The position numbers and the translations under genes were made by a program. 64,000 nucleotides of DNA. Origin: Haematobia irritans. Lineage: Eukaryota; Arthropoda; Insecta; Diptera; Muscidae. Numbering within the stretch: the stretch's first letter is position 1; each line of letters begins with the position of its first letter. Location of the stretch: the NCBI RefSeq assembly GCF_050003625.1, contig NC_134398.1, forward strand, positions 93,811,248 through 93,875,247, in the 5' to 3' direction. This document shows positions 37,986 through 48,764 of the stretch, one piece after another. The notes under the pieces are model-generated. The model did no database searches. It saw only the letters and a program-made list of their open reading frames with translations, and was not told the DNA's origin.

Positions 37986-38926
37986 TCGATATTTTGCCAG
38001 TCCGAACACTTGAGAGTTGTCAAGATATTTTGGTTCTAAATAGCGAGATTTCATGTCTAGTGCGAACGTAGTATACCCTACCAAATTTTTTTAATTCGAC
38101 GGCACTTCTGCCCCCACCACTTCGAAAACAATCGTACACCCAGATAAATGGTTGGTTGCAATTCGATAATTACAATGAGGAAATGATGTCAGTAACTTAT
38201 TTTTTGTTACAAGAACAATGTTTTGATTATTTTCCCCATTATACATTCAACACAACCATAAAAAAGTTCACAGGATAAAAACGAAATTCCCATAACCATT
38301 CAATTGGTTACAATAACCAATGCCGATAAATTTGATTTTATGCTGCATAAAATTGTTGAGCTAACCACCAGCATAGTGAGACCTACATCATGGGAATCAA
38401 CAAATGGTTGGTACAACCAAAACTTGAGTATACTAATAGAATCTTAGTTCAATTATAGGACGGGCGTAAGGTAGTTGTTGCAACAAATAAATATTTATAT
38501 CAACATCGACATGGTAAATGGTATGACGCTACAAAATTTGCAAAACGGGGAACAGCATAATAGTCCGCAATACATTGAATAAAGTTGATCCCATAGAAAA
38601 GAAGTTGCCTTCAGGTAAGTATCGCACCGATTTATAAAAAAGGAGTATTACAAAAGTTTCCATAAAAATTGCAGGCTTCATACACCAACAAACACAAATA
38701 CTTTTTACGGCAAGCGAGCTTTTTTATTGTATTAAGAATACAGGAAGAGTCTAAGTCGATCTGTATTTATATCTAGAGACTTAAGGAGGAAATTTCTGGC
38801 AAGTATATATTGAATTAGGTTCTGTAGTTTGACCACATAATTGCAACCTAATAAGCATCTGTCATTGGTATACAAACATTACCTATAGAAAATTGTAAAT
38901 TGTAATGTAAATTGATCTCACATATA

Positions 38927-39858
38927 AAGGGTGATTCTTTTGAGGTTAGGATTTTCATGCATTAGTATTTGACAGATCACGTGGGATTTCAGACATGGTG
39001 TCAAAGAGAAAGATGCTCAGTATGCTTTGACATTTCATCATGAATAGACTTACGATCTGCCACAACGTCGAATTTTCAGTGAATGGGCCCTAGAAAAGTT
39101 GGCAGAAAATCCGCTTTTTTATCGACAAATTTTGTTCAGCGATGAGGCTCATTTCTGGTTGAATGGCTACGTAAATAAGCAAAATTGCCGCATTTGGAGT
39201 GAAGAGCAACCAGAAGCCGTTCAAGAACTGCCCATGCATCCCGAAAAATGCACTGTTTGGTGTGGTTTGTACGCTGGTGGAATCATTGGACCGTATTTTT
39301 TCAAAGATGCTGTTGGACGCAACGTTACGGTGAATGGCGATCGCTATCGTTCGATGCTAACAAACTTTTTGTTGCCAAAAATGGAAGAACTGAACTTGGT
39401 TGACATGTGGTTTCAACAAGATGGCGCTACATGCCACACAGCTCGCGATTCTATGGCCATTTTGAGGGAAAACTTCGGAGAACAATCCATCTCAAGAAAT
39501 GGACCGGTAAGTTGGCCACCAAGATCATGCGATTTGACGCCTTTAGACTATTTTTTGTGGGGCTACGTCAAGTCTAAAGTCTACAGAAATAAGCCAGCAA
39601 CTATTCCAGCTTTGGAAGACAACATTTCCGAAGAAATTCGGGCTATTCCGGCCGAAATGCTCGAAAAAGTTGCCCAAAATTGGACTTTCCGAATGGACCA
39701 CCTAAGACGCAGCCGCGGTCAACATTTAAATGAAATTATCTTCAAAAAGTAAATGTCATGGACCAATCTAACGTTTCAAATAAAGAACCGATGAGATTTT
39801 GCAAATGTTATGCGTTTTTTTTTAAAAAAAGTTATCAAGCTCTTAACAAATCACCCTT
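38927..39858 (+). mobile_element. rosa-like (DD41D) Tc1/mariner element, N-terminally deleted
   Basis: This 932-bp element has ends aagggtgattcttttgagg and the reverse aatcaccctt, flanked by TA (38925-38926 and 39859-39860). It encodes the catalytic part of a transposase. The 5' coding part is largely deleted. Confidence 0.88.
39060..39752 (+). pseudogene. rosa-like transposase, catalytic domain
   Basis: The open frame from before 39099 to the stop at 39750-39752 contains FSDEAHFWLNGYVNKQ (first Asp), WFQQDGATCHTARDS (second Asp) and DLTPLDYFLWGYVKS (third Asp). By my count 41 residues separate the second and third aspartates, the DD41D signature reported for the rosa group. The C terminus RRSRGQHLNEIIFKK is complete. 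Upstream only RRIFSEWALEKL precedes it before stops, so the paired helix-turn-helix domain is missing. Catalytic residues look intact, but without DNA binding it should be inactive. Confidence 0.88.
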
Positions 39859-40210
39859 TATGTAGATCAAAAGCCTTTGTTGTTAGCACCTTTTGTATTT
39901 ATTTTCGTAGTTTATTATGATTGTAAATCTTGTAATAAATTAATAAAATCTCAATATAATCTGCCCTTTCATTTGATATTAGAATTTGGTTAGGATAATA
40001 GTAAAGAAAATCGATAGCGGTTGCACCAACAAACAAAACAATTAATATGAAATTGCGACAACCAATGCAAAGGTGATCCAACATACTACCATGTAGTTAC
40101 AATTGCCAAATGTTAGTTGTGCTGACAGATATCATTGATAGTTGATGGAACCACCTGCTTTCGGTTGGCAAATAATTCGGTTGAGGCAACGAATTTGTTT
40201 TCTGGGTGTA

Positions 40211-41123
40211 TACGACGTCCAAAACTCGTCGGAAAAGCGCCGTCCCTATTGAGAAGTTGTACCACGCCAAGTTGCTACAAAAAAGTTTCGCATGAGTGGA
40301 AATATTAGGTGCCTTTTTATTTAGATTTAGAACGACGCCAATAAGAGCCCCTTCAAACAATCAGAAAAAGTGAATTTTAAGATAGTTGTAGAAGAATCAT
40401 TGTGGTCAAGTAAAACACAATTATTTAGATGTTTATTAATTTGATTAAACATATATAAATTCTTATAAATATAACATTTATATCACTATCACAACACATT
40501 TAACATAATGTTTTGCATTAATAATAAATGATGTTGAGTTGCATGTTGCAGCGTCTATCATCCAGCGTTTCTATTCTCGATGGAGGCAGCGTGGCTGGAA
40601 AAATATCTGAAAAACAATCACTTTATACCATTTGGAAAGTAAAAATTGTTCACCAATATACCTTTCACAATTTTAAGCAGACTAACAATGTTTTCAGCAC
40701 TTCATTTCCCCACTTAATTAAATAAATTATAATAAGCTAGTTGCGCTTGGCGTTTTACAAAATATAAAATGGCTCTAAGAATAGTGATGGCAAAATACTT
40801 TCATATACAATTTGTACTTTTTGATATGGTGACCCCATCACAGTTGGCGATTGTTGTAGTGTCATTTACGAGTCCGTGGTATCGATGAGGATGAAATGGA
40901 ACTTTGAAATGCTGGCAGGGTAAGTTTATCCGCACGACAGTTCTCGTGTCGAACATATCCCATATATTTGCCCCATTATAAGTTAAGTCCGAAGGCATAA
41001 TCGATACTGCTCCATGTTTATGGGATCGAAGAGACATTTATACGGTGTTCTCACCAAGCATGTTTTGGGGTTTGAAATGTTTTCCCTTTATAAGCACTTC
41101 AAAACGAGTCGTTTTTGCCATAA
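40211..41123. other. Unassigned sequence with a block shared with 49178-49320
   Basis: No gene was recognised. Positions about 40781-40922 are the inverted, diverged match of 49178-49320 (shared words ggcgattgttgtagtgtca and aactttgaaatgctggcagg). A reverse-strand frame of 78 codons (41037-40801) overlaps it, with no recognised domain. It may be old coding sequence. Confidence 0.4.
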
Positions 41124-41565
41124 AGGTGGGTATTAAGGTCGAGTTTAGCCGCTAAAAACGTCATTTTTTCACGATTACTTTTCTTTAATAATCCATTTTA
41201 AGGAATACAAACTTTGTGAAAATTTGTGAAAGTTATAAAAAAATATGTATAATTTCATGCATTTTTCTTACTGATTTAGTTTTCACTTTAGCGATTTTAG
41301 CGGCTAAAGGTAAGTACTATGTTCGCTTTTCGAGTTGAAATTTTCGCGGTTACTTTATTAAAACAGTTCAATATAAAGCAGACAAATTAACTCAATTGAT
41401 ACGCAGTTTCTTGTTGCTCTAAATTTCGGCAAGACATTATGGGAATATGTTTGTTTTCATTTATAATTTTGATTATTTCAGGAAAAGTAATCGCGAAAAT
41501 AAAGTTATTTTCTACTCGAAAACCGAACGTAGTACTCACCTTAAACCCGAACTTAATACTCACCT
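41124..41565. mobile_element. AGGTGGGTATTAAG MITE carrying a second MITE
   Basis: The outer element has ends aggtgggtattaaggtcgag and cccgaacttaatactcacct, preceded by TAA. It is interrupted near its right end by the element at 41308-41541. Confidence 0.85.
41308..41541. mobile_element. AGGTAAGTACTATGTTCG MITE nested in another MITE
   Basis: The ends are aggtaagtactatgttcgc and gaacgtagtactcacct, with TAA on both sides (41305-41307 and 41542-41544). Removing one TAA and the element restores the outer MITE terminal repeat (gcggctaaac). The related copy at 51271-51504 has ATA on both sides. Confidence 0.88.
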
Positions 41566-42495
41566 TAAGGTAGGTACTATGTTTGGTTTCCGCAGCGAAA
41601 TCCCATACAAAACCAAAAATGCGAAAAACTACCGAAATATTTTTTCATTTGTGGTACTTTGTTTTTTTTCGAGTTGAAAAACTGACGTAAAGCGCACAGT
41701 CGCTAATTATATCGTGTTAAATCCTTCCATATGTTGAGATTAGTTAGTTTCAAAACATGGCGCCATTTGCAATGTGAATTAAGAAATAATTTATTTATTT
41801 AAATGATTTGTGTGAAATTACAATACAAATGTGGTTCGCATTGTTATTTAAAAATGCAATAAGATCGATTGACAAAATAAAAATAACTTGGAGTGGTGTT
41901 TTCATAATAAAGCCACAATCTAGCCGCTCCCTACTACATGATAGAATAGAAATAATGTACATATCATGAAATTTATAGAAAAGTGTTAACAAAATAAAGT
42001 TCTATTTAGTGAATTTAATTTACTGGGTATAGGGATAATAAACACAAATGCTGGCCGTGCATCGTAATTATAAAGAAGGCAGTGCGATTGATGTTGCAGT
42101 ATGGTAGCTACGAATGGAATCACAAGAATAAATTGCTATGTTCCAAAAATAAAATGCAAAAATTAATTATGCATATATCTTGCATTTTATCGATTCAAAA
42201 CACTGGTTGAATTTTATAAGGTGACTGAAATAGTTATAAAATTATACATTGGGAGAGTATAACAAGAAACATTCTTCAGTAAACCAGCCACTTTGCATCT
42301 CAATGTATTAATTTCAGCCAACGAAGAGTTCCTGGTATAGAACACTAACATCCCTTTGTGACGAATTATCTTGCGAAATATAAGTCGGGAACAGTGACTT
42401 TTGCTTAGGAACTACCCTTGAGCGTGAGTTATAGGCTTATGTTGATTGAACAAAAAGTTTCACTTTGACTATAGCTATTGTATGGTGTACGTGTT

Positions 42496-42720
42496 TTAAC
42501 TGGTCACCCCATGATGTTGTCCCCCCGAGGTAACAAAATTGGCAAATGAAATGACGTTATTATCCGTTGTGGGAACCGTGGTGGTGACCACTGGATTTGA
42601 AATTGATAGTGAGGCGGCAACAGCATGGGCATAAGTACACTCTTGTCCGCTGGTATTGCAATGCGATTGTGTAGATATTGTGGACACCAACGAATTAAGT
42701 TTGTTGATGAATGAGTCCAT
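42496..42720 (-). pseudogene. Shared short open frame inside the Harbinger derivative (copy 2)
   Basis: The 74-codon frame starts MDSFINKLNSLVSTISTQ and is the counterpart of 18500-18775. It is rich in Ser, Thr, Val and Asn. No domain is recognised. It ends soon after FANFVTSGG, at a point where copy 1 differs. Confidence 0.35.
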
Positions 42721-43314
42721 TGTTGCGCATGATGTAAAAGTTAGCCTAACACCGGAATTATATGTTTGTTAGATGGGCGTTACAAATTGACGGTATCCAT
42801 TTGGAAAAGCTGAAGAAGACAATGTACCACATGTCGTTAAAGCTGCTGTTGCAATACTGTAATATTTAAGATAATTATCTTGTTGTATTGGCATATAATT
42901 CAATAAATCAATCAATCAATGTGGCAAGACACCAGGAGTCGAGCGGCAGGCGTTTTATTCTTAACAATTATTAGTGTCCAGTGCTGTGTGAGGTTTGGTT
43001 GCAAAACAATTTAAAAACTGGTAGAAAAAACTTTTCAAAACAATTATCATGAATGCGTGTGTGTAAACAATCTAATCAGCTGCTGCGTATGCATATGGAA
43101 TAATCTTATGACGTTTGGCGATGTTGTCAATTAAATTACGGAGAAATAAACGCGGAATAGTTCCAAAATGGCTGTTTTCTTCCTTCGAATTCTATTGTCA
43201 ACACTCTCATTTTTCAACGCGAAAGAATGGTTAAGGCCGGTATGCACCTCTAGCGAAATTTTCGGTAGCAAAAATTTATTTAAGTCTACAACAAAAAAAC
43301 TGGGCTGTGTACAC

Positions 43315-43552
43315 TATAGAAAAACGCTTTGGATTTAGTGTTAAAGTACGGATTAATAAACAAATAATCTTTATTGACAAAAGAGGACTTATTAGATCAA
43401 TTACTTAAACCGGAAAGAGAAGGAGATAAAGAAGATGAAAATGACGTAAGCATAACATAAATGATAATCGATTGGTAACACAAATATATCCTTAGTACGA
43501 TAACGATAACAATTTAGAATGTTACAAACAGTAAAAGTGAATTATCTCAACA
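43315..43552 (-). repeat. copia 3' LTR
   Basis: The 238-bp repeat starts TGTTGAGATAATTC on the element strand and ends TTTTTCTATA. It appears identical to the 5' LTR. It abuts the polypurine tract at 43553. Confidence 0.95.
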
Positions 43553-43559
43553 CCCCTTC

Positions 43560-46500
43560 TCATTCTAAATTCTCTTTTTTAAGTTTTATTTTTTCTTTAA
43601 TATATTTCAATTTAGTAGCTGACAACGGCTTCGTTAATAAATCGGCTTCCATCTCATCAGTTGACGTATATCTGCATTCAATTATCCCTTTAGCAATATA
43701 ATCTTTGATAAAATGATATTTAATATCAATATGCTTCGTTCTATTATTCAGTTTAAAACCTTCAACAATTTTGATACAACTCTGGTTGTCTTCATGAATA
43801 CAGATTGGACCTTCCACGATTTCTCCGAAATCTGCTAGCAAGCGTTTCAACCATAAAGCCTCTTTAGCCGCCTCAGATAGTGCAATCAGTTCAGCTTCTG
43901 TAGATGACAATGCGACGCATGTTTGCTTACGACACGCCCATGACACAACTGCTCCGTAAATTTTAAAAATGTAACCACTGTTGGATTTTCTGTTGTTTCT
44001 GTCTTCGCCCCAATTCGCATCCGAATAGCCAGTAAGAATTTGCATGTCATCTGGAAATATTTGAAGTTTTATATTTAACGAACCCTTTAAATATTTCAAA
44101 ATTCTTTTTAGTTCCGACCAATCTTCTTCATTTGGATTACAAATTTTTTGGCTTAAAATATTCACCGCTGCTGTAATATCTGGTCTAGAATTCAGTGATA
44201 TATATAACAGACATCCGATGAGTTTCTGATATTTTTTGTTGTTAGTTAATAAATCTGCATCCTTTTTCGATTTTCCATAGGATACGTCCATAGGTACCGA
44301 CGACGGTTTTGAGTTTTCAAGACCAAAATCTTTTAATATTTTATTTATGTACGTCGTTTGTGCTATAGAATAATATCCATCACTTGATCTTTCTACTTCA
44401 AGGCCTAGATAAGTTTTGATTTTACCCAAATCTCGAATTTCAAATGAATCCATAAATATATCTTTTATTTTCCGTATTTCAAAATCATGTCCAGATGCAA
44501 TCAATATATCGTCAACGTATATTAAGATAAATATCAAGATCTCCCCTTCTGAACGCACATACATGCATGGGTCAGCATGGCTTTGCTTAAAATTGTGGTT
44601 CATTAAAACATTATGTACGGTTTGGTTCCAAGACATAGCCGATTGTTTGAGCCCGTATATTGCTTTTTTGAGAAAACATACCTTATGTTCCTGTCCCTTT
44701 TTCTCAAAGCCTTTTGGTTGGTGCATGTATATTTCTTTAGATAAGCTGCTATTCAAAAAAGCTGTTTTACAGTCCACATGATGTATTTGAAACTTTCTCT
44801 TCCCACATATTGCAAATAGGGCTCTTAAAGTGGTGTGAGAAACAACAGGAGCAAAAACAGATTCATAATCCACACCGATCTGCTGTGTGTAGCCTTGAGC
44901 CACAAGTCTCGCTTTAAAATCAATAGTATTTTCGCCTTGTTTTTGTTTATACACCCAACGACAGCCAATTGCCCTTCGACCTTCCGGCAAGTCTGTGAGC
45001 TCCCATACCTTATTAGTTTCCATGGACTCGATTTCTTTTTCCATTGCCTCATACCACTGGGATCTGTGTTTACTTTTCATCGCTTGTTCGTAATTTTCGG
45101 GTGTAACCTCTATTGTTGCACACAAATACCTCTCTGGAACTTTTCCTTTCGTTGAACGATTAGATTTTCTTACTGTTGATATTTGGGGTATGTTTACTTC
45201 CCCGTCTTCACTAGCAGGTACGTAGTCGTTGTCTTGGCAATCATCAAAGGCATCAGAACTTACTGTGGACGAGTCTAAGCTTATTTCGTTCTCTTTGTTT
45301 TGATCAGAAGAATCGCTGCAGTGCTTGAAAGTAAGTTCGACCACTTTATCACTACTATCTGTCATCAGCTGTTCTTTCTCCATACCTTCAATTTTATTTA
45401 CGAATGTGACGTCACGTGATATGTGAATCCTTTTGTTGTTGTCAACCATACGGTAGGCTTTTGATTGTTCATCATATCCGACAAAAAACATTTTGGAAGA
45501 CTTTTCACTTAATTTTTTTCTCTTTTCTTTTGGAATGTGTACATATCCTATTTCGCCGAAAACTCTTAAATGGCTTACGTCTGGGATCTTACCAAAAAGT
45601 CGTTCATACGGTGTTATACCCGTTGTTCGTGTGACAATACGATTCTGTAAATAGTTTGCTGTGCACACAGCTTCTCCCCACAATTCTTTAGGCAGTTTCG
45701 ACTCGGCTAGCATGCACCTTACCATTTCTATCAAGCTGCGGTTTTTGCGTTCTGCTACGCCGTTTTGTTCTGGGCTGTATCCAGCTGTAAATTGCATTTG
45801 TATGCCCTCATTTTCTAAAAATTGTGTAACATCATTGTTCACGTACTCTTTTCCTCGGTCAGATCGTATTATCTTCGGTTTTAAATTAAATCTGTTGTAA
45901 ACTGACGATATGTATTTCTTTAGTGTTATAAACACATCCGATTTTCTTTTTAAAAGAAACACATCACAATACCGACTGTAGTCGTCTATGAAAGTTAATA
46001 TATACTTGTTTTCACTAGGAGTAAGCACCTCCATCGGCCCGCAAAGATCTGTGTGAAGTAATTCAAATATCGATTTTGTGCTTATACCAGACTTTTGAGG
46101 AAATGGTGAACGTGCTGATTTGCCAAGGGGACATATTTCACAACGTTCATGACTGTTGCATTCACGGATATGTAAACCTTTTACCATATTTTTCTGGTCC
46201 ATTGTTTTTAAGGCTTCTGCTTGCCTGTGACCAAATAACTTGTGCCAATGATGAATACACTGTTTACCACATACAGCCATATTTACATGTTCGCTATCAC
46301 CGCATGCATATAAACCTGAATTTAATTTTGCAACCATTACAATTTCACCATTCCTTTTGACCACACATTCATCTACCTCGAATTTTACCATACAGCCCTT
46401 TGCTGTCAGCTGTTTAACGGATAATATGTTCAGGCTAATGGTCGGCACATACAAAACATTGGACAGAGTTATGTTGTTTACATTTTTTCCATCTACTTTT

Positions 46501-47426
46501 ACATTTATTCGCACTGTTCCTTCACCACACGACGTTACGTTTTCTTCGTTAGCCAATTGAATGTTTTTGTTTACACTTTTATCAATTTTAGTGAACAGTT
46601 CAAGATCTTTACAAATATGACACGAAGCGCCAGAATCGACGATCCAACTCCCGGAACTATTTGTTGTTACCAAACAAAATTCATTACTAGTAACCATATT
46701 CGCTTTCTGCTTTTCGTGCTTCTTCTTCCATTCTTTGTATTTCGTACACTCCTTTTTGTTGTGACCTTTCTTATGACAGAAAAAGCACTCTATTATGTTT
46801 GACTTGCTGTATTCGCGCTTTGCTGCCAACAACGCCTTTTGTGATTCTATTTTGGTAGATTTTGAATGTCGTGAAAACTCCTCTATCAACTTTGATTCAA
46901 CATACGATATTGTTAGTTCTTCTTCATTTCTTGACTCGAGAGCTGTGATTAAATTATTAAAGTCTTTTGGGAGGCTACTCAGAAGCATAGCAATATTCCA
47001 CTTTTCATCGAACGTTTCCTCACCCAAATTTTTCAGCTTCAAAAACAGATCACGCATCAAACCGATATGAGTTTGAATATCATCACCATCGTTGAATCGC
47101 AGACTACATATACTCCTTATAACGCTAACTTTATTGCTCAATGATTTTCTTTCGTGGTAATTCTGAAGGCTAGTCCACATTTCTGTTGCTGTCCTGCATT
47201 GCCGAATAAGGTGTAGCTGGTCATCTTCTACGGATAATGATATTGTTGCTCTAGCACTGTTGTCCTTTCTGATCCATTCCTCTTGATTTGTCTGTGGTTT
47301 GGGATTCGTTAGAACACACCATACACCTTCCTTAATAAGCAACATCTCAATTTTAAATTTCCAAGTGAAATAATTATTGGCATTCAGTTTAGCCACCACT
47401 AATTTAAAATCAGTTGCCATTTTCAA
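43560..47426 (-). CDS. copia gag-pol polyprotein
   Basis: The 1288-residue single frame carries, in order, a Ty1/copia gag domain (about 1-200), a zinc knuckle CFFCHKKGHNKKEC (about 214-227) and an aspartic protease with WIVDSGASCHIC (about 261-272). Integrase follows, with HHWHKLFGH...CEIC (about 391-432) and catalytic D in LHTDLCG (about 459), D in RSDRGKEY (about 523) and E in VAERK (about 559). Reverse transcriptase has YVDD (about 970), and RNase H has SDANWGED (about 1135) and SSTEAEL (about 1175). No stop or frameshift is present. The start ATG lies 58 bases inside the 5' LTR, and a second ATG two codons on is an alternative. The product is cleaved by its own protease and copies and integrates the element. 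Confidence 0.95.
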   Translation of the reverse strand: MKMATDFKLVVAKLNANNYFTWKFKIEMLLIKEGVWCVLTNPKPQTNQEEWIRKDNSARATISLSVEDDQLHLIRQCRTATEMWTSLQNYHERKSLSNKVSVIRSICSLRFNDGDDIQTHIGLMRDLFLKLKNLGEETFDEKWNIAMLLSSLPKDFNNLITALESRNEEELTISYVESKLIEEFSRHSKSTKIESQKALLAAKREYSKSNIIECFFCHKKGHNKKECTKYKEWKKKHEKQKANMVTSNEFCLVTTNSSGSWIVDSGASCHICKDLELFTKIDKSVNKNIQLANEENVTSCGEGTVRINVKVDGKNVNNITLSNVLYVPTISLNILSVKQLTAKGCMVKFEVDECVVKRNGEIVMVAKLNSGLYACGDSEHVNMAVCGKQCIHHWHKLFGHRQAEALKTMDQKNMVKGLHIRECNSHERCEICPLGKSARSPFPQKSGISTKSIFELLHTDLCGPMEVLTPSENKYILTFIDDYSRYCDVFLLKRKSDVFITLKKYISSVYNRFNLKPKIIRSDRGKEYVNNDVTQFLENEGIQMQFTAGYSPEQNGVAERKNRSLIEMVRCMLAESKLPKELWGEAVCTANYLQNRIVTRTTGITPYERLFGKIPDVSHLRVFGEIGYVHIPKEKRKKLSEKSSKMFFVGYDEQSKAYRMVDNNKRIHISRDVTFVNKIEGMEKEQLMTDSSDKVVELTFKHCSDSSDQNKENEISLDSSTVSSDAFDDCQDNDYVPASEDGEVNIPQISTVRKSNRSTKGKVPERYLCATIEVTPENYEQAMKSKHRSQWYEAMEKEIESMETNKVWELTDLPEGRRAIGCRWVYKQKQGENTIDFKARLVAQGYTQQIGVDYESVFAPVVSHTTLRALFAICGKRKFQIHHVDCKTAFLNSSLSKEIYMHQPKGFEKKGQEHKVCFLKKAIYGLKQSAMSWNQTVHNVLMNHNFKQSHADPCMYVRSEGEILIFILIYVDDILIASGHDFEIRKIKDIFMDSFEIRDLGKIKTYLGLEVERSSDGYYSIAQTTYINKILKDFGLENSKPSSVPMDVSYGKSKKDADLLTNNKKYQKLIGCLLYISLNSRPDITAAVNILSQKICNPNEEDWSELKRILKYLKGSLNIKLQIFPDDMQILTGYSDANWGEDRNNRKSNSGYIFKIYGAVVSWACRKQTCVALSSTEAELIALSEAAKEALWLKRLLADFGEIVEGPICIHEDNQSCIKIVEGFKLNNRTKHIDIKYHFIKDYIAKGIIECRYTSTDEMEADLLTKPLSATKLKYIKEKIKLKKENLE

Positions 47427-47465
47427 TAAACTGCAGATGTTTACTAATACCGTCTCTTAAATGTG

Positions 47466-47484
47466 AGCTTCTGGGCCCATAACC
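47466..47484 (-). promoter_or_regulatory. copia primer-binding site for an initiator tRNA-Met half
   Basis: Next to the 5' LTR the plus strand reads ctgggcccataacc. This is the anticodon stem-loop sequence of eukaryotic initiator tRNA-Met, not its 3' end. Priming by a 5'-half fragment of this tRNA is established for Drosophila copia. Confidence 0.85.
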
Positions 47485-47722
47485 TATAGAAAAACGCTTT
47501 GGATTTAGTGTTAAAGTACGGATTAATAAACAAATAATCTTTATTGACAAAAGAGGACTTATTAGATCAATTACTTAAACCGGAAAGAGAAGGAGATAAA
47601 GAAGATGAAAATGACGTAAGCATAACATAAATGATAATCGATTGGTAACACAAATATATCCTTAGTACGATAACGATAACAATTTAGAATGTTACAAACA
47701 GTAAAAGTGAATTATCTCAACA
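47485..47722 (-). repeat. copia 5' LTR
   Basis: The 238-bp partner of 43315-43552 shows no difference seen by eye. It is expected to hold the promoter for the genomic transcript, read on the reverse strand. Confidence 0.95.
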
Positions 47723-48316
47723 TACACAAATTTTAAACCAGCTAATCGCTTTTAAAAATTGTTAATATATGTTCCAAATATTCCTCAAATAAATTGTTTA
47801 TTATTTACAGACCTTTTAAAACTTTTACGCACACAATGATTGTAATAAATTAAATGTTTGCTGCCAAAATATGCTTTTGACAACCCTGTTATTTTCATTA
47901 GAGGTGCATACCAGCTTACGAAATTGAATGCTACCGAAAATTTCGTTAGCATAAATAGCAATGCATTTCTTATGGTAATGAAATTTTTCGCTAGAGGTGC
48001 ATACCGGCCTTTAACGGAAGTTCTTTTCGAGTCAACAAACGTAGTACCCACCCATACTAAAAAACAAGTTCAAAACACAAGTTTTCCTCCAGAACACGTC
48101 AATTTTAGAATGTGAACCGACCTAATTTGGAATATACCCCTAATAACAGACCATATTCAAAATATATGTCAAAATATTGAAATCAGTTTCATAGAAAAAA
48201 GAATAAACAAAGGCTTTTAAGAACATGGACATGTGAAAATAACATAAAAAAGTTTTTCCCTTCGCGCTCGCGGTAATTATTTGGACATAGGTTGCATATA
48301 TGTGAATTTCGAGTAA

Positions 48317-48567
48317 TGCTTAGTACTAAGTTCGTTTCTGCGAAAAACGAATATCTTCATCTATCTCCGTAAATAGGGTCTCAAACGCTGGATGTTAACT
48401 TATTTATGCGAGATAATATGCCTGCCTATTTTTGCGAAAAATCCAGGGTTGTTTAAATATGTGTTTAAAAATGCGCAAAACAAAGATTTCGCATTTATTC
48501 CGCGCTAACGTTTTTTATATGGATTATAATAGTTTTTCGTGCGAAAACGTGATCTTAGTACTAGGCT
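48317..48567. mobile_element. MITE with AGCCTAGTACTAAGATCACG-type ends
   Basis: It starts tgcttagtactaagttcg and ends cgtgatcttagtactaggct, with TAA on both sides (48314-48316 and 48568-48570). About 251 bp, no coding sequence. The words aaacatgc-like and gcgaaaaac occur near both ends. Confidence 0.82.
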
Positions 48568-48764
48568 TAAATGTGAATTTCTAGTTTCAATGGTAATTGT
48601 CAAACTAAAACATCTCAACCCGGTGTGAACGGTGAAATATTTTGAAAAAACGAGTCGGTGGGAACATAGCATTACCGATCATTTACTCATCGCCGACAAT
48701 TCGTATCGATTGGCCACGCTGTAGTAATATTCGTTGCTACTATAACAACTTTAAATTGATTGAT

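Larger units (their letters stand above)
38135..40210. mobile_element. Putative DNA element with TACACCCAGA ends, containing a rosa-like insert
   Basis: The ends tacacccaga (38135) and tctgggtgta (40201-40210) are inverted. The interior is AT rich, with tggttgc/ggcaacc-type words near both ends. No transposase of its own is visible. The boundaries rest only on the 10-base ends, so they are tentative. Confidence 0.4.
43315..47722 (-). mobile_element. Intact copia LTR retrotransposon
   Basis: This 4408-bp element has LTRs at 43315-43552 and 47485-47722 that look identical, and a TACAC duplication (43310-43314 and 47723-47727). It has a single uninterrupted gag-pol frame, a polypurine tract (reverse strand GAATGAGAAGGGG next to the 3' LTR) and a primer site matching initiator tRNA-Met. 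All features expected of an autonomous copy are present, so the insertion is recent. Confidence 0.95.
43234..48010. mobile_element. AGGCCGGTATGC MITE interrupted by copia
   Basis: The ends are aggccggtatgcacctctag and ctagaggtgcataccggcct, with TTA on both sides (43231-43233 and 48011-48013). Without the copia and its 5-bp duplication it is about 364 bp. There is no coding sequence. Confidence 0.88.
41568..48053. mobile_element. Harbinger-type non-autonomous element, copy 2, multiply invaded
   Basis: It starts aggtaggtactatgtttgg and ends near aacgtagtacccacc. Without insertions it matches copy 1 (18033-19663) in inverted orientation over about 1.6 kb. A MITE (43234-48010) sits 20-40 bases inside its right terminus and carries a copia. 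A short insert with a (tcaa)n tail (about 42857-42920) is absent from copy 1 and looks like a LINE 3' end. Confidence 0.8.

Noticed and set aside
44416..47070. Plus-strand frames of 60-121 codons across the copia element
   Set aside because: They are antisense shadows of the intact copia gag-pol frame.
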